From the NCBI GenBank assembly GCA_031308135.1, contig JAHLJT010004567.1:129217356-129281355 (forward strand): a stretch of 64,000 nt of DNA, in the 5' to 3' direction. Made by a program: the position numbers and the translations under genes. The notes under the pieces are model-generated. The model ran no database searches, was not told where the DNA came from, and worked only from the letters and a program-made list of their open reading frames with translations. Of the stretch, positions 55,894-64,000 are shown piece by piece (positions within the stretch are counted from its first letter, which is position 1; every line of letters begins with the position of its first letter). This DNA comes from Acheta domesticus. Taxonomy: Eukaryota; Arthropoda; Insecta; Orthoptera; Gryllidae.

Positions 55894-56144
55894 CAGACGT
55901 ATAGTATTTTAACCTTAAAAGTCCGGGGCGAGTGACCGAGTGTGCGGTCGACCAATGCCTTCTTAATACAACAAGCGACTCCAAGCAAATAACTACGAAC
56001 AAATTTATTGTACTATTTTCCGATAAAAAACTTTATTTCGACTTTAGAGTTATTACAGTATTCCACAAACTCAACATTCTCTGAAGAAACAAAACGGGAT
56101 TCCTTGGATTGCACCAGGAATAAAAAGCAACACAGATCTATAAA

Positions 56145-56600
56145 CAGGGTTGACAGATTTGGGAATTTTGTCCCCAAAAGAGTAGTTTTTTGTTGTTGTG
56201 GGGAACTTAAAGGGCTGAGCAAAAGATGGAGAATTTTGGAGGGAAATTATTTTATTTCAGACTCGGGATAGAGATATTATTCTCTGAATTATTATGAATA
56301 AAAATAAACAATGTTATTCTTTCTCATTTTTATGTATCAAAAGTGAAATACAAACCACAGGCATGGAGAAGCGAAAATACGAGAATAAATGAAATATATG
56401 TTTTAGAGCAACTCAAAAGAATTATTTAATTTTAAAGGGGCAGAAAATGGAATCATCATGGACAGCTCTTATCATTGGTCCATAATTTGGATAAAATTTT
56501 TCGTTTCAAAGATGGGGAATTTTGTTTCATTAGAGAGGTTATTAGGGGAAATTCCGTAGTAGTGATGGGGAAAGAGCTGGCAACACATCTGGTAACCCTG
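56145..56600. mobile_element. 456-bp hAT-like MITE
   Basis: Flanked by perfect 8-bp duplications TCTATAAA (56137-56144 and 56601-56608). Terminal inverted repeats are CAGGGTTGACAGATTTG on the left and CAGGGTTACCAGATGTG on the right. An 8-bp target site and CAGGG ends fit the hAT superfamily. It has no coding capacity. Confidence 0.7.
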
Positions 56601-56690
56601 TCTATAAATAAACTCCAAGAAGGACAAGCATTGGTGTTTGATAACTGCATACAACATATCAAATTTAGTGATTTTTGTTCCATTTCTATC

Positions 56691-56912
56691 CTTGGGTTTT
56701 TTATCTCTTGGGGCGTGAGGGCCTGTCAACGATAGAATATCTCATGGCTTTTCGCGTCTTTTTTATCGTGCCGCTAGATATCGCATGATCACCACTACTG
56801 CTCGATAGGTTGCAATCATGCGACTTCAAGCGGCACGACCGAGAAAAACGCGAAATGCCGTGAGATATTTCGTGAAGACAGGTCCTCACGCGCCCAAAAA
56901 TTAAAACCCAAG
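56691..56912. mobile_element. palindromic MITE, copy P5
   Basis: 222 bp. The ends CTTGGGTTTT and AAAACCCAAG are inverted. Internal arms carry GAATATCTCATGG...CGCGTC and CGTGCCGCTAGATATCGCAT with their partners. Confidence 0.68.
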
Positions 56913-57111
56913 TACACTGAGAATCTTAAGCGATACTCCAAGCTTTGAAGAATATATTAATCTTACCTAAATATAAATTTCTAATCTAAAAAGATTTAAA
57001 AACTGTAATAGAAAGTTTGATACATACTAATAAACAAAAGTCACAATCCAAGAGATAGTGAATGCCTACTACAATCTATTATAAAAGGAGAACATAGTAC
57101 CTAATTATCGT

Positions 57112-57390
57112 TTGGATTCCATCTTGGACACGCACTTGAAGAAACTTAATGTTGACAATGCTGCTGGAGAAGCCATTAACTTATTCCTTTTCGAGCACTT
57201 TCTATCTAATGCTGATTATAAAAAAACTCGCGAAAAAATTAGAAACATGTTTCCGTGCGCCGAATATTTGCATAATGATTTGTATGCATTATTAGATATT
57301 TGCCTAATTAATATTAGTATAGCCGTTTTTCAAAGTGCAATTACTCACCAAACAACAAGCTTATCAGATCACAAATTCCAGGCGATTTGA
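57112..57390 (+). CDS. unidentified ORF or exon fragment
   Basis: The frame has 92 codons with balanced composition for AT-rich DNA: an amphipathic start (L-D-T-H-L-K-K-L-N-V), then F-E-H-F-L-S-N-A-D-Y-K-K-T-R-E-K and an alternating hydrophobic C-terminus. I recognise no family. It could be a fragment of a mobile-element protein or a chance frame. No promoter or splice partners were identified. Confidence 0.25.
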   Translation: MDSILDTHLKKLNVDNAAGEAINLFLFEHFLSNADYKKTREKIRNMFPCAEYLHNDLYALLDICLINISIAVFQSAITHQTTSLSDHKFQAI

Positions 57391-57804
57391 CACAAGCATA
57401 TTTTCAAATCGTGCCTGTAATACCCTGTGCAGTTATGATTGTCGTATTCATTTCCAATGCAAACACTAATTGTAGAGCGACAGCCATTTCCAACTGATAA
57501 GATAATTTTCATTTTGCATTTAGTTTCGTTCAATTGCATATTTTAAAAAATGTATTTATTCTGTAAAACGTCATATGTTCAGTTTTTTAATTCTGTTCTA
57601 CTTTTCTGGCTATTTTCATCACTACTGTATGTAGAAAAACACGAATCCTCGTAAATATGTATGTTTCACCCTGTTCACCTTGCAAGACGTATATTAAAGT
57701 GATTTAATCCTAAAATGGAGTTCACGGAGGAACCTGTGAACTCGCCTGACGTCACAGAGGAGGGAGATGACTGTTCTAAATGCCGTCTCAAAAACGTCGA
57801 CTTC

Positions 57805-58156
57805 CTAGCTTGTCGACTCGCAGTCTCGACAGAAATAAAATACTAAAACATTTCGTGCAAGATACCACACAGGAATGCCAACGAAACAAAACACGAATGC
57901 AGAAACAATCACATAGCGCAGACGCACACCCGACACGAAGCACCCGTTGGCCCACGCGCGCATCGCCACCCCCACCAGAAAAGGCACGCTTGCAGCCAGC
58001 GCCCCCGCGCCCAGGACGACGGCGGGCTCCACCAGCGCAGAGAGGCCCAGTGGGCGTGGCGCGAGGGGGCGAGCGGGGGGCACGGCGGTATACGGCGGAG
58101 ACAGGGCGGGCCCCCGATGCACCCATCCCCTAGACCTCAACCTCATCCACACATCG
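57805..58156 (-). CDS. IR exon D: transmembrane segment M4 and C-terminus
   Basis: The 3' splice site is TTTTGTTCACAG ending at 58157. With the two bases carried from exon C the frame is open for 117 codons. The first 50 residues are Arg/Pro-rich. A hydrophobic helix follows (L-G-L-S-A-L-V-E-P-A-V-V-L-G-A-G-A) that fits M4, then a tail ending C-E-S-T-S. The first two thirds are strongly GC-rich (57930-58135), unlike the other exons. Confidence 0.6.
57900..58135. other. GC-rich island
   Basis: About 235 bp, far GC-richer than the surrounding AT-rich DNA and with many CpGs. It coincides with the first two thirds of IR exon D. It may be an unmethylated or biased-conversion patch. No other role is evident. 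Confidence 0.5.
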
Positions 58157-58875
58157 CTGTGAACAAAAGAAACACAATGGCCACCAATATTCGTCTCCTA
58201 CCAAAATTCTCCTTGGAGAATAAAACAATTAAGAAGTCAGCACACGCCACACTCTTCACATACAGCTCTACAAAGAAAATGGAGCTGTCAGGAACGTTCC
58301 ACATCAACCAACAATGGATTTAGAGAACAAATGAAATTAAGAAATGAGAAAGATTTCACACCATCTACCAGAGGCGGTAGGGAACAAGGGAAATTGAGAA
58401 GTGAGAAGATTCTATACTCTCCACCAGTGCTGTGGGGAACACGGGAAATTAAGAAGTGTGAAATATTCCTCACTTTCCACTAGAGGTTGCAGAGAACTTG
58501 TGGAATAAGTGAAAAATATTCCACATCATCCACAAAGAGCTATTGGAAGCAAACTAAATAATTAAATTACATTAATTTTACATTATAAAAATTTCTAATT
58601 AAATAACATTTAATTACAAAGGATATGAAACAGTCATTAAGACTCCATGATATTCACATGTGGCACTAGGTATTAAAGAAAATTAAGCCAACATTATAAC
58701 GCCATGATTCCATATGTGTCTGTGGGAAAGGAGGAGATAACAATCAGATTATTTTAACATTACTCCAGGGGGCCATGTGAACAAAAAAAAAGTATTTGTA
58801 GTTATTGACATGTGTCTATAAGTTACGTTATTGACATGTGTCTATAAGTAATAAAAGAAGCAAAGCAGTCATTAA

Positions 58876-58999
58876 TTGCCAACAATGTTATTTATTTCAA
58901 GAGCAGCTTTCGATGGCTTAGCCATCATCATCAGTTTTCCGCTGTCTGGAAGCCACGAAACCACTAAGACACGTGAAATAAATAACATTGTTGGCAATG
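58876..58999. mobile_element. short inverted-repeat element in an IR intron
   Basis: TTGCCAACAATGTTATTTAT and five more bases at the left are perfectly inverted at the right end, giving 25-bp arms around about 75 bp. On the minus strand the middle contains CTGATGA, a GATGGC-TAA-GCCATC hairpin and GAAA. Confidence 0.7.
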
Positions 59000-59940
59000 A
59001 CTACACCTGTGATCATTTAATTATAAATGCCAACGACATTTCACCACTAAACCAATAGTCGTGATGTTATTGTTCTCCTTTGAGAACTGAGAGTACTGCT
59101 ATTTGACAGGTTAGGGGGCTTCAGAATTCTCACTAGGCAATATTCTAAACGGAACGTGGGAATCTCCGTTCCGTTGCCTGCTCCTTATCAGTCGTAAAGA
59201 AGATTTGAAGGTAAAAATATTGTGACTGCAGCACTCTGTGCTCTACATCGCCCACTCATGTAACTATTTGTAGTATTTCAAACGAACATTTTACTAATTC
59301 AGATTGTTCGTTTACATGTATTTTCGATCACTGTATGCCAAATTAAAGACATTAAAATCGTTTTTGTTAATTTTTTTCTGTTACTTGCAGACTTATTTTT
59401 GTATCTCTTTGCTGAAATTTATGTAACAGAAGAAGAAATCAGGCATCTTCTTGAGTAAATGGAAACGGCTTGTTGTAAAACTTATTAAAGCTTTTCTAAC
59501 GTTTAAAAACGGTAGATTGTTTAATTTACTTAATTTATCTGTTTAATAACTATTTTCTAGTTAATTTTGTTTTTATTTTTCATATTGTATTTTGTTTTCG
59601 GGTTTCTGAAACAATTTGTTTTTTATTATTCTATACCTAAAACTAGCTACCTTCCTTTTATTTGTAAAATGTATTAACATTAAAAATGCAATGAATAATA
59701 GTTGTAAGGTTTTTTTTCTTCCTTTTCAATTAAATAATAGAAGTTTTGATGGTGCAACAGACTTATCTCGAGTCAACATAAAGTGCTCCTACGCGTACAC
59801 CGGAAGGTTAAGAACTACAACGTGTAGCAGCCTCGATGGTTAATTGCCCTTCACAATGGCCTGGAGGAGCTCGTCCAAAAGAAATTGAATGGATCTCCTG
59901 GGAATGAAAAGAAGGTGATGCAGCTGCTATGTTTGTGTAC
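59000..59940. other. IR intron C-D remainder, AT-rich, nothing recognised
   Basis: No additional exon or repeat boundary could be supported in this part of the intron. Confidence 0.45.
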
Positions 59941-60237
59941 CTTTCGATCTTTTTGTAAATTCCTGCTTCCACTATAGCCTGGACGAGCGTGTCCAAACGA
60001 TGTTTTTGTTCATTTTTCATTTGCACCAAGAATGAAAGGTAGGTCGGCGTGAAGAAGTATTCAGGCACTTTATATAAAAAGGGAGCCTCAGAAGAGTTGA
60101 GCCAAACCTTTGGGGAATTTAGATATTGACCATGTTGGTATTCATTCACGACGACAGCTGGGCTGGGTTCCTGTGTTCCTCTTGGTAATTCATCAAACAT
60201 TATCTTCAGTCGCTCTTCCTGAAGACAAACTTCGAAT
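59941..60237 (-). CDS. IR exon C: ligand-binding lobe S2
   Basis: 297 nt between ATGTGTAG and AAG|GTACAC. It encodes F-E-V-C-L-Q at the start and the S2-to-M4 connector Y-L-S-F-L-V-Q-M-K...L-D-T-L-V-Q-A-I-V-E-A-G-I-Y at the end, the most IR-like stretch of the gene. It is phase 1 at entry and phase 2 at exit, matching exons B and D. Confidence 0.68.
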
Positions 60238-60559
60238 CTACACATTCAGAAGAAGTGTAAGTATCAAGAAAATCTTATTTTGTTTTCAATTGAGTGTAAT
60301 GGGCCATTCCTTGATTGATAAAATATCAGTCAAAACAGTAGTGAAAAAACAGTAAAAAGTAAGTGACGTATGAAAGAGAAGCACTTGAACGAATGTGAGC
60401 ACGTTTTTTTGAGCTCCAGAATCTCGAGAGTAAAACTTAGATCGCTTTAATCAGCAACAACAATGGAATATCGGTATAGCATTTTTAACACTTGCTTGCC
60501 CCATCACTAGCTACTTAAACCGGTGGGACATGTAGATCCCATCGGTAGTGAAAGAGTTA

Positions 60560-60840
60560 AACCAAACTAGTGGTGCTAAAAGAGCTCGTATTTTCTTGCC
60601 CGAGTTTTCACGCAAATTACGGCAAATGTACTAAAATTTTCGGAAAATTGTACTCGACCTTATTTCACAATCTGTCTTTCAGAAACAGATTTCATTCAAA
60701 GAAAAAAATCCTAATTTTTAAAATTTTAGTTGTAGGAGCACGCCGAAAATATGTTGAACTTTTGCAATTTCCCAAAAAATTAGTTTTCAACGAAAATGAA
60801 ACTTACAAAATTCTCTTAATCGTCCTCCAACAAAATTAAC
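60560..60840 (+). mobile_element. unit U fragment with internal deletion, in an IR intron
   Basis: Starts AAACTAGTGGTGCTA (60565) and then jumps to the interior block before GTACTAAAATTTTCGGAAAA. It also keeps GCAATTTCCC and GAAAATGAAACTTA blocks of U. Confidence 0.5.
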
Positions 60841-60899
60841 CATTTTAGTGTTATAGGCTTGAAAGTTTGTTGTTTTTGATTACCACAAAACCCAAATTA

Positions 60900-61930
60900 T
60901 CTCTTATGAAATTGATGTTATGGTACAAGTCCGGGGGGTAGGTTCTCCTGAAAAGATAATCGTCCTCCCCCTTTGGGTTATAATTTGGCGCCCCTTAACC
61001 GCGAGGTATAACCCGACCAACGAAGTGTAGGTCTAAAGAGGGAACGGCGCATCTGAGAACTAACAATAGCGACAGTTGCGTCGCGCTGTAGCGCCGGGGT
61101 GGTATAGTCTGGTGCATTCATGCTCTGTTCCAAAGTAATGGAGCATTTTTGCATAACATAGTACGTAATGCTAATTAATCAGCTCAATTAGTTTTTGCAA
61201 ATGATTTTCCATAGAAACATCACTTTAATCACACAGAAAATACGAAATAATTTGATCACTCATTAACGATTTGAAACAACTCCATTACATTATAAGGAGT
61301 ATTTTATGAGAATTTGGATGTTAAACAAAAAATTAATGGCTGTTTTTTCATTAAATCGAATAATGTTATGTACCTATGTTGTAGAATTATTAGCGTAGCA
61401 TGACTGGAACACATGCTTACTTTTAGGGACTCTAATTACTTCCGTTCTTTATATGGTTCAGTTTTCATTAATATAATTATTGAACGCGTCAGCATTTTCG
61501 CATGGTTTTAAATGGACTTCGAGTATCACGGCTATTGTTAAACCTAAGATGATATTACAAGGGGGCCACGTACACATCTTCGGACCTTGGTCTAGATCAG
61601 TGCTTCGGTTTTCAGTTGCACTGACTATACCCATAGCTCTTTCTCTCAGAAGCAAAACAAACCGCAGTGCTGCCCTCATCGCCTGTCCTACACTTCGCTT
61701 GGGCGGGTTATATATTACGTAACGTAGTCATAACAATCTGAACATGCAGAACGGTGATTACAAATCCTAGCTGGAAATGCGCTAAAGGGCGTTATCTGTA
61801 AGGCGGCTATATTGCGCATGCGCAACTTCTCTTTCCCCAGCGGCTTCTCGTATGCCTTTCTCGTAATTACACTGCAATCGACAGCAGAGACATCTAGTGC
61901 AAACACTACATGTGACAATAAACAAACTCA
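60900..61930. other. IR intron B-C remainder with GC-richer patches
   Basis: A perfect TGCGCATGCGCA palindrome at 61814-61825 is the consensus of NRF-1/erect-wing binding sites. A GC-richer repeat-like block lies at 61560-61900. Frames there (61480-61722 plus, 61458-61679 minus) look accidental. Confidence 0.35.
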
Positions 61931-61937
61931 TATTTAC

Positions 61938-62261
61938 TTATCAAATAGTTTCCACAACACATCGCTTCGGTCGATTCCTTCCAACTTATGTTTCATCGGG
62001 AGAAACCCGCAGACTTTGGTGACCTGATTGGCAGCTTCTTCGAGCGTCTCAATCTGTCGGGGATCCCCAAGGACCGTCAGGAAGGCCATGAAGGTTCCCG
62101 TAAAGGCACTCACTATCACCATCCCAAAGGCGCTCAGCAGCAGGAACAGGAAGGTGCCTCGACGGTCGCCCTCGCGAGTCACGAACCCTCCTTTCAAGGC
62201 GTCTAACATCTCGAGCAACACGTTTCTGAAGAACGAAACAGTTGCTTCAACGATCGCCCTT
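61938..62261 (-). CDS. IR exon B: pore, M3 and start of S2
   Basis: 324 nt. The donor AA|GTAAAT is at 61937. The acceptor that keeps the frame with exon A is GTGTTAG at 62262. A stronger-looking ATTCATCGCAG at 62288 would break the frame. G-T-F-L-F-L-L-L-S-A-F-G-M-V-I is M3, and D-P-R-Q-I-E-T-L-E-E opens S2. Confidence 0.68.
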
Positions 62262-62329
62262 CTAACACAAATATCGCCTGCGATGAATAACACGCCATTT
62301 TGTTAGAGACAGAACTCTCCGCGGGTGCG

Positions 62330-62725
62330 GAGAGAGATACAGAGATAGAAAGGTTTAGAGATATAGAGATAGAAAGAGAGGGAGAGGGAGAGAGATAGGG
62401 AGGGGGAGAGGGAGAGAGACAGGGAGGGGGAGAGGGAGAGAGAGAGACAGACTGACAGAAGCAGACACACAGGTAGACAGACAGACACAGAGAGACAGAG
62501 ACAGACAGACAGGCAGAGGCAGTTAGAGACAGACAGAGACAGAGGCAGACAGAGGTAGACAGAGACAGGCAGAGAGAGACACATACTGACAGAGACAGAG
62601 AGAGACAGACACAAGCACACAGATAGAGACAGACAAAGGCAGACAAAGACCGACAAAGAGGCAGACAGAGACCGACAGAGCGAGAGACAGAGAGAGAGGG
62701 ACAGAGAGAGAGACAGAAGTTGGTT
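62330..62725. repeat. (GAGAGACAGACAGA)n polypurine tract in IR intron A-B
   Basis: About 395 bp of GAGA and CAGA tetramers/hexamers. It occupies most of the 477-nt intron. Long Ser/Leu/Val-rich minus frames across it are artefacts of the repeat. Confidence 0.93.
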
Positions 62726-62738
62726 GAGGGATGCGTAC

Positions 62739-63015
62739 CTGCGACCGATGAGGCGAAGGGCGCCTGCGAAGGCAGTGAGACTGACCGCTATGGCCGTCCA
62801 CGAGAAGCCGCTGAACACCTGCAGAAAGGTCTGCTGCACCCACCGACGTCTCCTCACTATCAGGCAGTAATTGTTGAGTGTGTGTGCGATGAGTCCTCGT
62901 TCATATGCAACGTGGGGTTTGCCTTGATGTGCACGGAGCCGTTTCGGACGGCCTGCGCCATCTTGGAAAACTTGAGCCTGACGCACCTCCACTTTCTGGT
63001 GCGTGTCAGGGCCAA
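62739..63015 (-). pseudogene. IR exon A: end of S1 and M1, frameshifted
   Basis: Acceptor TGTGTGCGCAG at 63016 and donor CGCAG|GTACGC at 62738. M1 is F-S-W-T-A-I-A-V-S-L-T-A-F-A-G-A-L. The S1 part is IR-like only in the frame offset by one base, and the switch falls in a CACACACA run near 62880. A two-base change in that run would restore continuity, so a dinucleotide slip is the likely lesion. Confidence 0.58.
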
Positions 63016-63555
63016 CTGCGCACACAAGGGCGACGATTTATGTCCTCACGTTCCGTAGTAAGTGCAACGTTCACACAGCAACCTGTATGATTTTTTAATT
63101 TTTTTAAATCTCGCTTTTACCCGGACAATTAGGGTGCCCCACTATTGTTGTACAATCGAACGTCCTTTTTTCTTTAAATACATACATTTATGACACAACC
63201 AATTAGCATTTGCCGGTGTCGTTGACAGCAACGCAATTAGTGGGAGATTTGCAAAGCGTAAATGACAATAAAGTTCCGGATTTACGCAATGTTTCTTTTT
63301 TTAGTAAACCTATACAGGCTTTGCTTACTATAAACAAGCTTAATATTCATACGCGATTTATTTTTCTTTAACCGTCCCTGCACTGCTCTTTCATGACCGA
63401 AGATAAGCCTATTGGTAAGTTACTACGTTAAATTAACAAATGGATCCAAGAAGTAACAACTAAGCCAAGAAAAATTCGTTCCTATATTTTTCTGTAGAAG
63501 CGAAAAACTTGATAAAATAAAATGGTACAAACACCGATAGTTGCTTTGACTGTCG
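63016..63555. other. AT-rich stretch upstream of IR exon A
   Basis: No further IR exon was recognised here. Confidence 0.4.
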
Positions 63556-63563
63556 GTACAAAC

Positions 63564-63853
63564 CACGGTGTAATAGAGATATAGGAGGGTTTACTCCCGA
63601 TCTAAAACTGAAGCTAATGTGAAGCTAGTTCTCACAGTTCTCGCTATGTAAGCGCTGCGAACGACTTGGGCATTTTTGGGACAAGATGGTGACCCATTTA
63701 ATAGTTTTGTAACCTCTGGTTGAAGCCACTAAATCGCGAGACGCCATCATGAATGCCCAACTCGATCGTACGGATAAGCAAGGAGCCTCAAACTGGCTTA
63801 AAAATTTTGTCCAAAAGGCGGCTAGTTGACACACCTATATATCTTACACCGTG
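63564..63853. mobile_element. 290-bp MITE with 8-bp target duplication
   Basis: Flanked by perfect GTACAAAC at 63556-63563 and 63854-63861. Terminal inverted repeats are CACGGTGTAATAGAGATATAGG on the left and CACGGTGTAAGATATATAGG on the right (reverse-complemented). The 8-bp duplication points to hAT or P-type transposases. The 69-codon minus frame inside is not taken as a gene. Confidence 0.75.
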
Positions 63854-64000
63854 GTACAAACCTAGTATTGGGTTTGTAAACGTGTGATTTTGTAAAGGTT
63901 AACCCAATCTAAATAGCTTTAGAGTACCAAAGTAAATATGGTTTTTGAAAGTATTAGTTCAAATATTTTCGGCTAATATTTGAGTTACGAGGATTTCATT

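Larger units (their letters stand above)
57805..63015 (-). pseudogene. divergent ionotropic receptor (IR) gene, four exons, one frameshift
   Basis: IRs are ligand-gated cation channels in chemosensory dendrites, related to ionotropic glutamate receptors. The exons are A (63015-62739), B (62261-61938), C (60237-59941) and D (58156-57805). A covers the end of lobe S1 and M1 (F-L-Q-V-F-S-G-F-S-W-T-A-I-A). B covers the pore-side loop, M3 (L-L-L-S-A-F-G-M-V-I-V-S-A-F-T-G) and the start of S2. C covers the rest of S2, with S-F-L-V-Q-M-K and I-V-E-A-G-I-Y-K-K. D covers M4 and a short cytoplasmic tail. Phases agree at all three junctions. In exon A the S1 part (K-M-A-Q-A-V-R-N-G-S-V-H-I) and M1 lie in frames offset by a (CA)4 run near 62880. 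Upstream ligand-binding exons are outside the window or missing. Confidence 0.72.

Noticed and set aside
57780..58133. Plus-strand 117-codon Pro/Arg-rich frame
   Set aside because: It is antisense to IR exon D, whose phase matches exon C. GC-rich DNA keeps several frames open.
61458..61722. Frames of 73-80 codons on both strands
   Set aside because: They are mirror frames of one GC-richer repeat-like block in an IR intron, with no family match.
62203..63025. Long minus-strand Ser/Leu/Val/Cys-rich frames
   Set aside because: They run through a GAGA/CAGA tract in an IR intron. Only the part beyond 62739 is real exon sequence.

Overview
The window looks like repeat-rich nuclear DNA from an arthropod, probably an insect. 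There is no operon structure. Coding sequence is either cut into exons by GT-AG introns or belongs to mobile elements. The clearest lineage clue is a divergent ionotropic receptor (IR), a chemoreceptor family of protostomes that is abundant in insects. The order or species cannot be told from the sequence. Most of the DNA is AT-rich, and a few GC-rich islands (about 28.8-29.4, 35.7-39.2, 47.8-48.2 and 57.9-58.1 kb) stand out.

Layout. 0-4.6 kb is a nearly complete CR1-like non-LTR retrotransposon on the minus strand (RNA-binding ORF1, then endonuclease-reverse transcriptase ORF2). It abuts a truncated Ty3/gypsy element (gag, protease, start of reverse transcriptase, 1.3-kb LTR with a 36-bp tandem repeat) at 4.6-8.8 kb. 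8.8-13.7 kb is a large head-to-head inverted array of a ~1.6-kb repeat called here unit U, whose other copies lie at 22.3-24.0, 45.3-47.7, 53.1-53.5 and 60.6 kb. 14-22 kb and 24-28 kb are AT-rich with scattered MITEs, SINE-like pieces and a possible LTR. A near-solo LTR sits at 28.8-29.4 kb. A broken RTE-like retrotransposon with an internal inverted duplication occupies 30.8-34.2 kb. It is followed by a frameshifted fragment of a conserved arthropod gene family at 34.4-35.2 kb.

35.7-41 kb is the most unusual part. A GC-rich block holds a Maverick/Polinton-type DDE integrase and a divergently oriented frameshifted ORF, between two direct repeats that carry Pol III A/B boxes. Beside it a small unknown gene can be assembled from short introns with a TATA promoter (39.3-40.2 kb), and its frame continues into a proline-rich exon. 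41.6-42.4 kb is a 23-bp minisatellite with a 46-bp higher-order period. 47.8-48.3 kb is a clean solo LTR. 49.7-57 kb holds several copies of a palindromic MITE whose hairpin core appears inside different outer repeats, plus a 456-bp hAT-like MITE.

57.8-63.0 kb, minus strand, contains four exons of the IR gene. Phases match across all three introns, but a (CA) run in the first exon shifts the frame, so this copy is a pseudogene or carries a sequence error. The window ends with a 290-bp MITE that has an 8-bp target duplication. Apart from the IR locus and the small gene at 39-40 kb, everything recognisable is mobile-element DNA, most of it decayed.
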